Shown here one piece after another: positions 1 to 6,423 of a stretch of DNA of 22,056 nucleotides. Below the pieces are notes generated by a model. That model made no database searches. It saw only the letters and a list, made by a program, of their open reading frames with translations, and was not told where the DNA came from. The translations under genes and the position numbers were made by a program. The stretch comes from an uncultured Bacilli bacterium (lineage in GTDB: Bacteria > Bacillota_I > Bacilli_A > RF39 > UBA660). Location of the stretch: the NCBI GenBank assembly GCA_904502155.1, contig CAJGDV010000009.1, positions 1 through 22,056 of the forward strand, in the 5' to 3' direction. Numbering within the stretch: position 1 is the first letter of the stretch; each line of letters starts with the position of its first letter.

Positions 1-269
1 ATATCTGATGGTTGATAATTCATAGTAAAGCCTCTAAACATATCATCTTTATTATAAACTAAACCTTTTGGTAGAATATAATTATCTAAATTCATTTTAT
101 TAAGTTCCGTTATTTTAGCAAGTTTATTTTCATAGTTTTCACGTTTTAAACGTGCTGTATGATAATATTTTAAAGCACTATCATTGTATAAATAAACTCT
201 TCCTTCTGAACCTTCTCCAAGCATTTTTAATCTTTTTATTTCTAGATCATCAAGTACTAATTTTTCCAT
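1..269 (-). CDS. Protein-kinase-like protein, N-terminal part (runs off the left edge)
   Basis: About 89 codons are visible, starting at an ATG preceded by GGGGAG at good spacing. The N-terminus resembles the N-lobe of a Ser/Thr-type protein kinase: a glycine-rich loop of the form LGEGSEGRVYLY at about residues 17-28, followed by ALKYY, whose lysine is placed like the ATP-binding lysine of strand beta 3. The catalytic loop and the metal-binding DFG would lie outside the window, so activity cannot be judged. It may instead be an antibiotic-kinase-like or HipA-like relative that shares the nucleotide-binding lobe. It is the last gene of a minus-strand run and is separated from the gene upstream by a terminator at 303-330. 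The kinase-like fold is fairly convincing from the loop and lysine; the substrate is unknown. Confidence 0.6.
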   Translation of the reverse strand, partial: MEKLVLDDLEIKRLKMLGEGSEGRVYLYNDSALKYYHTARLKRENYENKLAKITELNKMNLDNYILPKGLVYNKDDMFRGFTMNYQPSD

Positions 270-302
270 AGTTTCTCCCCTAACGAGGCATATTATAGCA
301 TA

Positions 303-330
303 TAAAAAAATAGTAGACAATACCTACTAT
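303..330 (-). terminator. Intrinsic terminator of the charged tail-anchored gene
   Basis: A perfect 7-bp stem (310-316 with 324-330) with a 7-nt loop is followed on the minus strand by a run of T residues (303-309). The TAG stop codon of the upstream gene (327-329) lies inside the stem. Confidence 0.75.
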
Positions 331-662
331 AAATTTAAAAATAATATAACTAAGATAATGACAATAGCTAAAATAAATATAAATAAATTATCATTTTTTT
401 CAATTTCTTCTTCTTCGAATTCGTTTATTATTTCATTATCTTCAATTTCTTCTTCTTCGATTAATTTTTTATAAAAATCTTCGGCTTTACATTCTTCGTT
501 TATTTTATCGTATAACAATTGAGCTGCTTTTAATTTTTCTTGTTTTTCTAATTCTTTTTTATTTACTTTAGTTTTTTTTCTAACAACTTTTTTTTTAACT
601 TCTTTTTTAGGTTTTTTTTCTAAGACTTTTTTTTCTTTTTTCTTTTTTTCTTCTTTTTTCAT
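327..662 (-). CDS. Lys/Glu-rich protein with a C-terminal membrane anchor
   Basis: I do not recognise this family. The 111-residue product has a very basic first half (residues 1-45 mostly Lys, Glu, Val), a central helical part, an acidic stretch at about 68-90 with several runs of Glu, and a hydrophobic segment at about 92-111 that reaches the C-terminus. It should therefore be a tail-anchored membrane protein with a cytoplasmic, probably coiled-coil, body. There is no signal peptide and no cysteine pair. The start is supported by GGTGAT 4 nt upstream, with two overlapping TATAAT boxes (677-687) just upstream of that. It stands between two terminators and so is probably a single-gene unit. 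The strong charge segregation could allow binding to RNA, ribosomes or another acidic or basic partner, but this is only inference. Confidence 0.7.
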   Translation of the reverse strand: MKKEEKKKKEKKVLEKKPKKEVKKKVVRKKTKVNKKELEKQEKLKAAQLLYDKINEECKAEDFYKKLIEEEEIEDNEIINEFEEEEIEKNDNLFIFILAIVIILVILFLNL

Positions 663-676
663 CTTATCACCACTTT

Positions 677-690
677 ATTATATTATAACA
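677..690 (-). promoter_or_regulatory. Extended -10 promoter for the tail-anchored gene
   Basis: Two overlapping TATAAT boxes (677-682 and 682-687) occur on the minus strand, the upstream one preceded by TGT as in an extended -10. The nearer box is 5 nt from the GGTGAT ribosome binding site (666-671), which implies a very short leader. No clear -35 is seen. Confidence 0.5.
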
Positions 691-704
691 AAAATAATGA
701 TGTT

Positions 705-1217
705 CTAACTATAGTTTTTAATAATATATCTACAAATATTTTCATCTTCTTCTTCAAAATAAATTTTGTTTTCTAAGATTCCTCCTTGTGATAAAATGAT
801 TTTCTTTGATGCTATATTAGATTCAAGACATGTTATTAAGACATTTTCTATTTGCATTTTTTTACATTCTTTTAGACCTAATTCTAAAATCTTTTTACCA
901 TATCCTTTGTTTCTTTCACTTACTCTAACATTGTAACCAATGTGACCTACAAAATTATAAACACATGGTAAATCTAAATTATGCCTAATTGATAGTGTTC
1001 CGACAATTTTATTATTATCAAATACAAAATAAGTAGTTGCTGAAACTCTATTTTCTTTTAAATTTATTCCTTTTTCTTCGTTTTTTATATCTCTAAGCCA
1101 TATTTCATAGTTTCCTTTATAATTTAATGGTATTTCTTTTTCATTTGCTAAATAAGCTTCTAATACATAATTTAAGAATTCTTTTTTATGACTTTCGTTT
1201 GGTTTTATAATTTTCAT
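705..1217 (-). CDS. GNAT-family N-acetyltransferase
   Basis: The 170-residue product has the GNAT fold signature. A beta 4 strand (GHIGYNVRV, about residue 91) leads into motif A, RNKGYGKKIL, the acetyl-CoA pyrophosphate-binding loop of the R/Q-x-x-G-x-G/A type. Then come ITCLESN and an ASKKIILSQGG segment typical of motif B, where Asn and a small helix end the domain. The N-terminal third has the EAYLANEKEIPLNY look of the COG3981 group of predicted acetyltransferases. Its substrate is unknown; small molecules, antibiotics or protein N-termini are all possible. The ATG has GAGGAT upstream. It follows rbfA, but a terminator lies between them, so it is expressed by read-through or from a weak promoter I cannot locate. 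Confidence 0.85.
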   Translation of the reverse strand: MKIIKPNESHKKEFLNYVLEAYLANEKEIPLNYKGNYEIWLRDIKNEEKGINLKENRVSATTYFVFDNNKIVGTLSIRHNLDLPCVYNFVGHIGYNVRVSERNKGYGKKILELGLKECKKMQIENVLITCLESNIASKKIILSQGGILENKIYFEEEDENICRYIIKNYS

Positions 1218-1237
1218 GTTATCCTCTTTCGTATGTT

Positions 1238-1263
1238 AAAAAAGATGGATTATTCTCCATCTT
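1238..1263 (-). terminator. Intrinsic terminator after rbfA
   Basis: An 8-bp stem (1242-1249 with 1256-1263) and 6-nt loop, with a T-run on the minus strand (1238-1243). The rbfA TAA stop lies in the loop. Confidence 0.7.
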
Positions 1264-1597
1264 CTTCTTTAATTTTTTCAATAATGTTTTCAATTTTTTT
1301 ACCATATTCAATTGATTCATCATACACGAATTCAAGTTCTGGAATATGTCTAATATCTACTCTTTCTCTTAATTCATGACGAATAAATCCACTAGCTTGT
1401 TTTAAAGCTTTCATAGTTTCATTAATTTTATCTTGATTGAATACAGTAACATAAACCTTAGCATAAGATAAATCTGATGTTACTTTACAATCTGTAACTG
1501 TAACAAATCTAACATCTGGATTTTTAACTTCAGTCATTAAAATATAACTTATTTCTTTTACTAAATTGCTTCCAATTCTATCGACTTTAATACTCAT
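1250..1597 (-). CDS. rbfA: Ribosome-binding factor A
   Basis: RbfA is a single KH-like-domain protein that binds the 30S subunit near the 5' helix of 16S rRNA and helps late maturation and cold adaptation. The 115-residue product matches the family in length and sequence: RIGSNLVKEISYIL at the N-terminus, NPDVRFVTVT, DLSYAKVYVTV, and the RHELRERVDIRHIPEL segment followed by FVYDESIEYG. The ATG is preceded by an excellent AGGTGAT site. In B. subtilis rbfA closes the nusA-infB operon; here four unrelated genes separate it from infB, it has its own extended -10 (1615-1620) and it ends in its own terminator. It is therefore transcriptionally independent of infB. Confidence 0.97.
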   Translation of the reverse strand: MSIKVDRIGSNLVKEISYILMTEVKNPDVRFVTVTDCKVTSDLSYAKVYVTVFNQDKINETMKALKQASGFIRHELRERVDIRHIPELEFVYDESIEYGKKIENIIEKIKEEDGE

Positions 1598-1614
1598 AAA
1601 ATCACCTCAAAAAC

Positions 1615-1623
1615 ATTATAACA
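1615..1623 (-). promoter_or_regulatory. Extended -10 promoter for rbfA
   Basis: TGTTATAAT on the minus strand (TATAAT at 1615-1620) ends 7 nt before the AGGTGAT ribosome binding site (1601-1607). No consensus -35 is seen. The arrangement matches several other promoters in the window. Confidence 0.6.
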
Positions 1624-1637
1624 TTTTTTATTAAAAA

Positions 1638-3107
1638 TTAAAATGGTGTCTTAGCTAATCTACTACTAAAATTAATATAATTATGTTCTCTAGCAGGATT
1701 AAAGGTAAATGATATTAAATTTAATCCTGCTTGTGTACCATTTGCCATTGATCCAGTTGCATAATAGTTTTGAATTGCATTATCTCCATTTGCGTAATAA
1801 TAATCCCCATATCCTGTGCTGTCATTTCCACCTACTTCTATTGGAAATTCAGCAAAAGGATAATTTGGATCCCAACCAAGAGTTTTTATCCATCCACCAG
1901 ACGAACCACGAGTATAACCAATTTTTTCATATCCTTCTGTTATATCAGAGGTGTATAATTTAGCATTTTTATTGATATATATTTCACCAGTATTATTTTT
2001 AACATTTACTCCATCATAATATTCCCACATATATCCCCATAAATTTTCAATTCCTCTATATTTCATTGGACTAGTTGTACTAGTTAAACTATTTACAGAA
2101 CCACTTGAAGCAACAACACTATCTGTTAATCCATTTGGATATAAAGAAGTTTCTGGTTGTGATGAAATTCCCATCATAATAGATTGTGAATTTAAGGTAG
2201 CAAATTCAATATAAAATAAAGCTTTTATAGCATCAAGCATATGAACATCAGCTACTTGATAGCCTGTAATATCAATTGTATTATTATTTAAAGCATATTC
2301 TCTACATTGAGTCATACTACAAGATGAACGACCTGCATAATTTCTCTTAGAGTTGAAAATAATTTTTTCCTCATTATTATATTGTAAACTGGCTGGAAAT
2401 TTTCCAAATAAAATATAAGAATGTATAGCATTAGTATCTTCATCTACAAAACATGCTGGAAGATAGTAACTTTCATCTTTTTTTTCTTTTGATATATACC
2501 ATTCTCTTGTATTACCATTAACAACTTTTTTTATATAAAATTTAGGAATTAATATGAAAGAATTTCCAAGATGATCAGTAATTTCTTTCATTTCACTATA
2601 TATTTCAGCATTATCAAAATCATTTTGTACTGCTTCATCATTAACACCAGCATTAGCAACCATTCCTACTGCATCGTTAAGTCTTGTATATGTAGTACCA
2701 TCATATCTTAATCCATATACTTTAGCTTCTTTTTTTTCTTTTAAAACTACATTGTTATTACCTGATGTATAAGTGTAATAATGATTATCACTAGCATTTA
2801 GTGTAACTTTACAATCGTTATCTACTGTTGCATATCCTTCTTTTGGAATTGAACCTTTTACATTTATTTGCGGAATAACACCATTACTTGTAAAAGAATA
2901 TTGTGTAATTATTTCTTTTCCTACAATTTTTCTTTGCATACAGTCATTTTCAATTGCTTTTATTATTTGATTTATTGATTGTTTAAACGCCCCTTCGCGT
3001 GCTTCATCTAAAATATTATTAACTGTTGGTATTGCTATTAGAGCAATAATTCCTAATATTAATATAACAGCTAATAACTCGATAAGAGTAAACCCTTTTT
3101 TATCCAT
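1638..3107 (-). CDS. Prepilin-like protein with a C-type-lectin/FGE-like C-terminal module
   Basis: The 489-residue product starts with a type IV prepilin/pseudopilin leader: KKG then FTLIELL, so prepilin peptidase would cut after Gly5, leaving Phe at +1 and Glu at +5. A hydrophobic helix (about 6-28) and a charged alpha 1 extension follow. After about residue 125 the protein changes character. YGLRYDGTTYTRL (131-143) resembles a motif of phage receptor-binding and tail-tip proteins. RGIENLWGYMWEYYDG (351-366) and the C-terminal stretch (434-486, with a late SSRLAK) resemble C-type-lectin/formylglycine-generating-enzyme-fold modules, including those mutated by diversity-generating retroelements. 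No reverse transcriptase or template repeat is visible. A surface-displayed, ligand-binding minor pilin is my inference. The start has AGGAGG at 3116-3121. No other pilus assembly gene is present. Confidence 0.8.
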   Translation of the reverse strand: MDKKGFTLIELLAVILILGIIALIAIPTVNNILDEAREGAFKQSINQIIKAIENDCMQRKIVGKEIITQYSFTSNGVIPQINVKGSIPKEGYATVDNDCKVTLNASDNHYYTYTSGNNNVVLKEKKEAKVYGLRYDGTTYTRLNDAVGMVANAGVNDEAVQNDFDNAEIYSEMKEITDHLGNSFILIPKFYIKKVVNGNTREWYISKEKKDESYYLPACFVDEDTNAIHSYILFGKFPASLQYNNEEKIIFNSKRNYAGRSSCSMTQCREYALNNNTIDITGYQVADVHMLDAIKALFYIEFATLNSQSIMMGISSQPETSLYPNGLTDSVVASSGSVNSLTSTTSPMKYRGIENLWGYMWEYYDGVNVKNNTGEIYINKNAKLYTSDITEGYEKIGYTRGSSGGWIKTLGWDPNYPFAEFPIEVGGNDSTGYGDYYYANGDNAIQNYYATGSMANGTQAGLNLISFTFNPAREHNYINFSSRLAKTPF

Positions 3108-3109
3108 AT

Positions 3110-3149
3110 AAAAATCCTCCTATTATGATTATATCACAATAGAAGGATT
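3110..3149 (-). terminator. Terminator hairpin that also holds the promoter and ribosome binding site of the prepilin gene
   Basis: A 12-bp stem with one G-U pair (3138-3149 with 3113-3124) and a 13-nt loop, followed by five T residues on the minus strand, lies directly after the stop of the acyl-CoA synthetase gene. The 3' arm contains AGGAGG (3116-3121), the ribosome binding site of the prepilin gene. The loop contains TGATATAAT (TATAAT at 3128-3133), a perfect extended -10. Confidence 0.65.
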
Positions 3150-3152
3150 TTT

Positions 3153-4736
3153 TTATTTTCTTTTAATTTTTAATGTTGAAGTTTCTTCAAATGGTTCATC
3201 TCGAAGTACAACTTTTTGAATACGTTTATATTCAGAAATTCTTTGATTTATTTCATTTACATATTCTTTCATAACCTTATAAATTTCATCTCTAAATTTT
3301 GGATTATTTTTTATTTTTTGCATAATTTCATCTTTCATAACTAAATCAACTACAATTTTATTTTCACGTTGACTAACTACTGCTTGTCTAATTGATTCAT
3401 TTTCGTTTAACATATTTTCAATTTCTTCAGGATAAACATTTTTTCCATTAGAGGTAATAATTACATTTTTACTTCTACCTTTAATGTCAATATATCCATT
3501 TTTATCAATAGATGCTAAATCTCCTGTTAAAAAATATCCTTCTTCATCGAAAGCATTTTTTGTAGCTTCATCGTTTTCAAAGTATCCATTAAATACTTGT
3601 GGTCCTTTAACAGCTATTTCACCTACACCATCTTCATTTTGATTAACAAGTTTTAAATCTGTTCCATGTAATTTTTGTCCTACAGAACCAAGTTTATATT
3701 TTTTCGCATTATTACCTGCTACTAATGGTGCACATTCTGTTAAACCATATCCTTCTATAACTGCTATTCCATAATCTCTTAAACGTTTAATAGCATCAGG
3801 ATTTGATGGAGCACCTCCTACGATTATTTTATCTAATTGTCCTCCTAAACCTTCATGAATATCTTTAAATAAATGTTTTTTTAATGGTGGAACAACTTTT
3901 CCAATCATTGTAGCATATTTAACTAATTTTGTTTTTCCTTTTTTTTCTATTTCTTTTACAATTTTCTTATCAAATAAATCTACTACTCTAGGTACACCTA
4001 TCATAATAGTTGGTTTCATTTCTTTCATATCTTTACTAACATTTTTAAGATTATCTAAATGAATTACACTAGCACCTCTGTCAAGTGGAAGTAAAAATCC
4101 TCCTGTCCCTTCAAATGTATGATGCATAGGAAGAACAGAATAGAATCTATCTTTTTCTGTTACTACTGCAAATTGATCTAATGTATTAATATTGTACATG
4201 ATATTTTCATTAGATAACATTACAATTTTTGATTTACTTGTAGTTCCAGAAGTAAATAATAATACTTTTGTTTCCTTAGGATCTACTTTTTTATCTTTTA
4301 ATAGATTTCCATATTTTTTTCCTTCTTCTATCATTTCATACATATCAGTTTCCATTTTGATAGTATTATATTTAGAATCATCTATTTTATTTGCTTGGTC
4401 TTTAGAATATACTAAGGCACCAATTTCAAGTCTTTGTAAACTGTTTTCTAATTCTTCTTTTGTCAGTTCTTTATCTAGGGGTACAACAGTTCCAAGACCA
4501 TTCATTGTTGCTAAGTATGCTACAGCCCATTCATAACTATTTTTACCTATGATGGCTATATTTTTATCTTCTAGTCCTTGATTATATAAGCTGTTTGAAA
4601 ATGCTATTACATCTTCATATAATTGTTTATATGTAATACCGTAGTATTCGTTATTTTTCTTTTCATAAAATGCTATATTATTAGGGTACATAACTGCACT
4701 TTTTTCAAGCATCTCTTTTATTGTTTCACTTCTCAT
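3153..4736 (-). CDS. AMP-forming acyl-CoA synthetase-like protein (long-chain fatty acid-CoA ligase family)
   Basis: The 527-residue product is an ANL-superfamily adenylating enzyme, which activates a carboxylic acid with ATP and usually passes it to CoA. Visible core motifs: LLFTSGTTSKSK (159-170, the phosphate loop), GYGLTEC (329-335), the TGD motif near 404-406, DIKGRSKNVIITSNGKNVYP (417-436, hinge and A8) and TSTLKIKRK at the extreme C-terminus (A10, probable catalytic Lys523). The phosphate loop has Ser-Lys-Ser where Gly-x-Pro is usual, a mild departure. The best match is the long-chain fatty-acid-CoA ligase group, but an acyl-ACP or other acid ligase is possible. I start at the ATG with AGGAGG 4 nt upstream rather than a start 19 codons earlier that lacks a ribosome binding site. 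It has its own promoter (4765-4793). Confidence 0.88.
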   Translation of the reverse strand: MRSETIKEMLEKSAVMYPNNIAFYEKKNNEYYGITYKQLYEDVIAFSNSLYNQGLEDKNIAIIGKNSYEWAVAYLATMNGLGTVVPLDKELTKEELENSLQRLEIGALVYSKDQANKIDDSKYNTIKMETDMYEMIEEGKKYGNLLKDKKVDPKETKVLLFTSGTTSKSKIVMLSNENIMYNINTLDQFAVVTEKDRFYSVLPMHHTFEGTGGFLLPLDRGASVIHLDNLKNVSKDMKEMKPTIMIGVPRVVDLFDKKIVKEIEKKGKTKLVKYATMIGKVVPPLKKHLFKDIHEGLGGQLDKIIVGGAPSNPDAIKRLRDYGIAVIEGYGLTECAPLVAGNNAKKYKLGSVGQKLHGTDLKLVNQNEDGVGEIAVKGPQVFNGYFENDEATKNAFDEEGYFLTGDLASIDKNGYIDIKGRSKNVIITSNGKNVYPEEIENMLNENESIRQAVVSQRENKIVVDLVMKDEIMQKIKNNPKFRDEIYKVMKEYVNEINQRISEYKRIQKVVLRDEPFEETSTLKIKRK

Positions 4737-4764
4737 TTTTCCTCCTATTTCCCCCATAACAAAT

Positions 4765-4793
4765 ATCATACATTTTAAATAATTAAAAAACAA
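4765..4793 (-). promoter_or_regulatory. Promoter for the acyl-CoA synthetase gene
   Basis: TTGTTT (4788-4793) and TATGAT (4765-4770) on the minus strand are separated by 17 nt, with TG directly before the -10. It lies between the terminator of the upstream gene and the chosen start. Confidence 0.5.
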
Positions 4794-4807
4794 TATAAAA
4801 ATTATTA

Positions 4808-4842
4808 AAAAAAATTAAAAAGGTATATAATTATACCTTTTT
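4808..4842 (-). terminator. Intrinsic terminator after the TSCPD gene
   Basis: A perfect 11-bp stem (4817-4827 with 4832-4842) with a 4-nt loop is followed on the minus strand by a T-rich run. Part of the TAA stop (4841-4843) lies in the stem. Confidence 0.8.
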
Positions 4843-5248
4843 ATATTAATTTATTATTTGGTTTTAATCTTTTTGTTAATTTATTTTGTATTCTTTCCAT
4901 TTCTTCTTTTTCGTTTTCGATTTGTTTAAAGTTTTTAATTCTAGATTGTTGCTCTTCTGTAAGATTTCCACCTAACATCATTTTTTTATAAAGTAATAAA
5001 CCTATACAAAATTGTTGTGAGCATGATGTTTTTGGTTTTGACTCTGATCCAGAGCATGCGATATTACCCCATAATTCTACAATTTTATCAATATCTTTAA
5101 TCATCATGGCAGTATTACAAAGAACAACTTTTTGTCCTGGACAACCACCTTTACCTAAAACTGTAACATCTAAAACATTGTTTCCTTCAACAATATATCG
5201 AAAACCTTCCATACAAGAACCTTGTGTATAATATTCAAATGAATACAT
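4841..5248 (-). CDS. TSCPD-domain protein
   Basis: Residues 1 to about 92 look like a stand-alone TSCPD domain: YYTQGSC near the start, GKGGCPGQ in the middle, IACSGSESKPKTSC near the end. The paired Gly/Cys positions of the family, thought to bind metal, are present. The family-naming motif TSCPD is altered to TSCSQQ here, so it is a divergent member. A lysine/glutamate-rich tail of about 40 residues (from about 95) follows and is predicted helical. The same domain occurs at the C-terminus of some ribonucleotide reductases and as small stand-alone proteins of unknown role. The ATG has AGGAGG upstream, a strong promoter sits at 5271-5298, and the gene ends in a terminator, so it can be a single-gene unit. 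Confidence 0.75.
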   Translation of the reverse strand: MYSFEYYTQGSCMEGFRYIVEGNNVLDVTVLGKGGCPGQKVVLCNTAMMIKDIDKIVELWGNIACSGSESKPKTSCSQQFCIGLLLYKKMMLGGNLTEEQQSRIKNFKQIENEKEEMERIQNKLTKRLKPNNKLI

Positions 5249-5270
5249 AATAACCCTCCTTTAGGTTGCT

Positions 5271-5298
5271 AGTATATCACTTTCTTATTATTTGTCAA
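5271..5298 (-). promoter_or_regulatory. Strong sigma-A-type promoter for the TSCPD gene
   Basis: TTGACA (5293-5298), a 16-nt spacer ending in TGA, and TATACT (5271-5276) on the minus strand. The -35 is embedded in the last codons of the upstream alanyl-tRNA editing gene, so the two genes abut without an intergenic promoter region. Confidence 0.7.
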
Positions 5299-6385
5299 CA
5301 TCTTGTAAAAACCTGATAATTTCCTCATTAAATTCACCACCACCTTGAGCTTTTGTTTTGTTTCCTCCACCTTTTAAATTGAATTTTTCTTTTAGTTCAT
5401 TAAATAAATCCAAATTATTTTCTAAATTGTAACAAATTATATGAACATTATTATCATAATGTGTTAAGAAACAAAAAGGTTTGTTAACTTCTTTTTGATA
5501 TATACTTGCTAAATATTGAAAATCTTTAATATTTAAATCAAACATATAAAATTTAGTATTTATGTTTTTGATTAATTCTTTAAAATATTTTTCTTTTAAA
5601 GTATCTAATTCTTTTTCAATATTTTGTTTATCTTCTATTACTTTTAATACAGCTGTATTAAGTTCATTTATTGGTGATTTTAAATCGTTTTTCATTTGAT
5701 CTAATATTTGATATTTATCATAAACATATCTTACTACTTGGTCTCCAGAGACAAATTTTAGGTTATATCCATATGGTGTTTTTTCATAATCAAAAATACA
5801 TATTTTACCAATATATCTTAGTGATGGAACATGAATACATCCACATAAATTATAATCTATATCACCTATTATTACGGCTCTTGTTTCTGAATATTTTGAT
5901 TTTATATCTGTAGGATATTCTATTTTAATTTTTAAATCTTCTCTAATTAATTTATTTGCTTCTAAATTAATATTTGCAATCATTTCATCATTTAATTCTT
6001 CTAATTCAAGTTCTAATGTTGAAAATTCATATCCAGCATTAAAACTTCTTGTTTCTGCATTGTAATTATTTTGAAAAAGAGCTGAAATTAAATGTTGCGC
6101 TGTATGAACACTAGCGTGTTCTAATCTTGTTTTATAATCTACTTCCATTAATACTGGATTACTTATTTTTTTATCAAGAACATGAATAACTTTGTTATCC
6201 ATTTTATATACTTCTAATACTTTTATACCATTAATGTAGCCAATATCACTTTCCATTCCACCCGATTTAGCATAAAAAACAGTATTTTTAAATTCATAAT
6301 GAAATAAATTATCTTTTATATTTATTTCTTTTATTTCTGTTTCTAGTATTGTTTTATTCATATTGTCATATAGTCTATTTGTCAT
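5288..6385 (-). CDS. Alanyl-tRNA editing hydrolase (AlaX-L type)
   Basis: Stand-alone relative of the AlaRS editing domain, which deacylates tRNA-Ala mischarged with Ser or Gly. The 365-residue product shows the editing-core landmarks: FYAKSGGMESDIG (37-49, family consensus FYxxGGGQPxDxG), HTAQH giving the H-x3-H zinc pair (His94, His98), and CGCIH giving C-x3-H (Cys181, His185). Residues from about 225 are a coiled-coil-like helix, and the C-terminal part ends with LKGGGNKTKAQGGG, as in the DHHA1/C-Ala domain of AlaRS; this marks the long AlaX-L architecture. The start has AGGAGG 4 nt upstream. It follows infB after a terminator. Confidence 0.88.
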   Translation of the reverse strand: MTNRLYDNMNKTILETEIKEINIKDNLFHYEFKNTVFYAKSGGMESDIGYINGIKVLEVYKMDNKVIHVLDKKISNPVLMEVDYKTRLEHASVHTAQHLISALFQNNYNAETRSFNAGYEFSTLELELEELNDEMIANINLEANKLIREDLKIKIEYPTDIKSKYSETRAVIIGDIDYNLCGCIHVPSLRYIGKICIFDYEKTPYGYNLKFVSGDQVVRYVYDKYQILDQMKNDLKSPINELNTAVLKVIEDKQNIEKELDTLKEKYFKELIKNINTKFYMFDLNIKDFQYLASIYQKEVNKPFCFLTHYDNNVHIICYNLENNLDLFNELKEKFNLKGGGNKTKAQGGGEFNEEIIRFLQDVDK

Positions 6386-6395
6386 ATTTCCTCCT

Positions 6396-6423
6396 AAAAA
6401 AAGAGATAAATTATTATCTCTTT
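6396..6423 (-). terminator. Intrinsic terminator after infB
   Basis: A 10-bp stem (6400-6409 with 6414-6423) and 4-nt loop, then seven T residues on the minus strand. The infB TAA stop (6414-6416) is in the stem, and the AGGAGG of the next gene begins immediately after the T-run. Confidence 0.8.

Noticed and set aside
1638..3107. Prepilin/lectin protein as a target of a diversity-generating retroelement
   Set aside because: No reverse transcriptase, template repeat or adenine-rich variable codons are seen near its 3' end, so only the fold similarity remains.
4737..4793. Upstream start of the acyl-CoA synthetase, adding 19 residues
   Set aside because: No ribosome binding site for it; the added segment covers the probable promoter and the AGGAGG of the real start.
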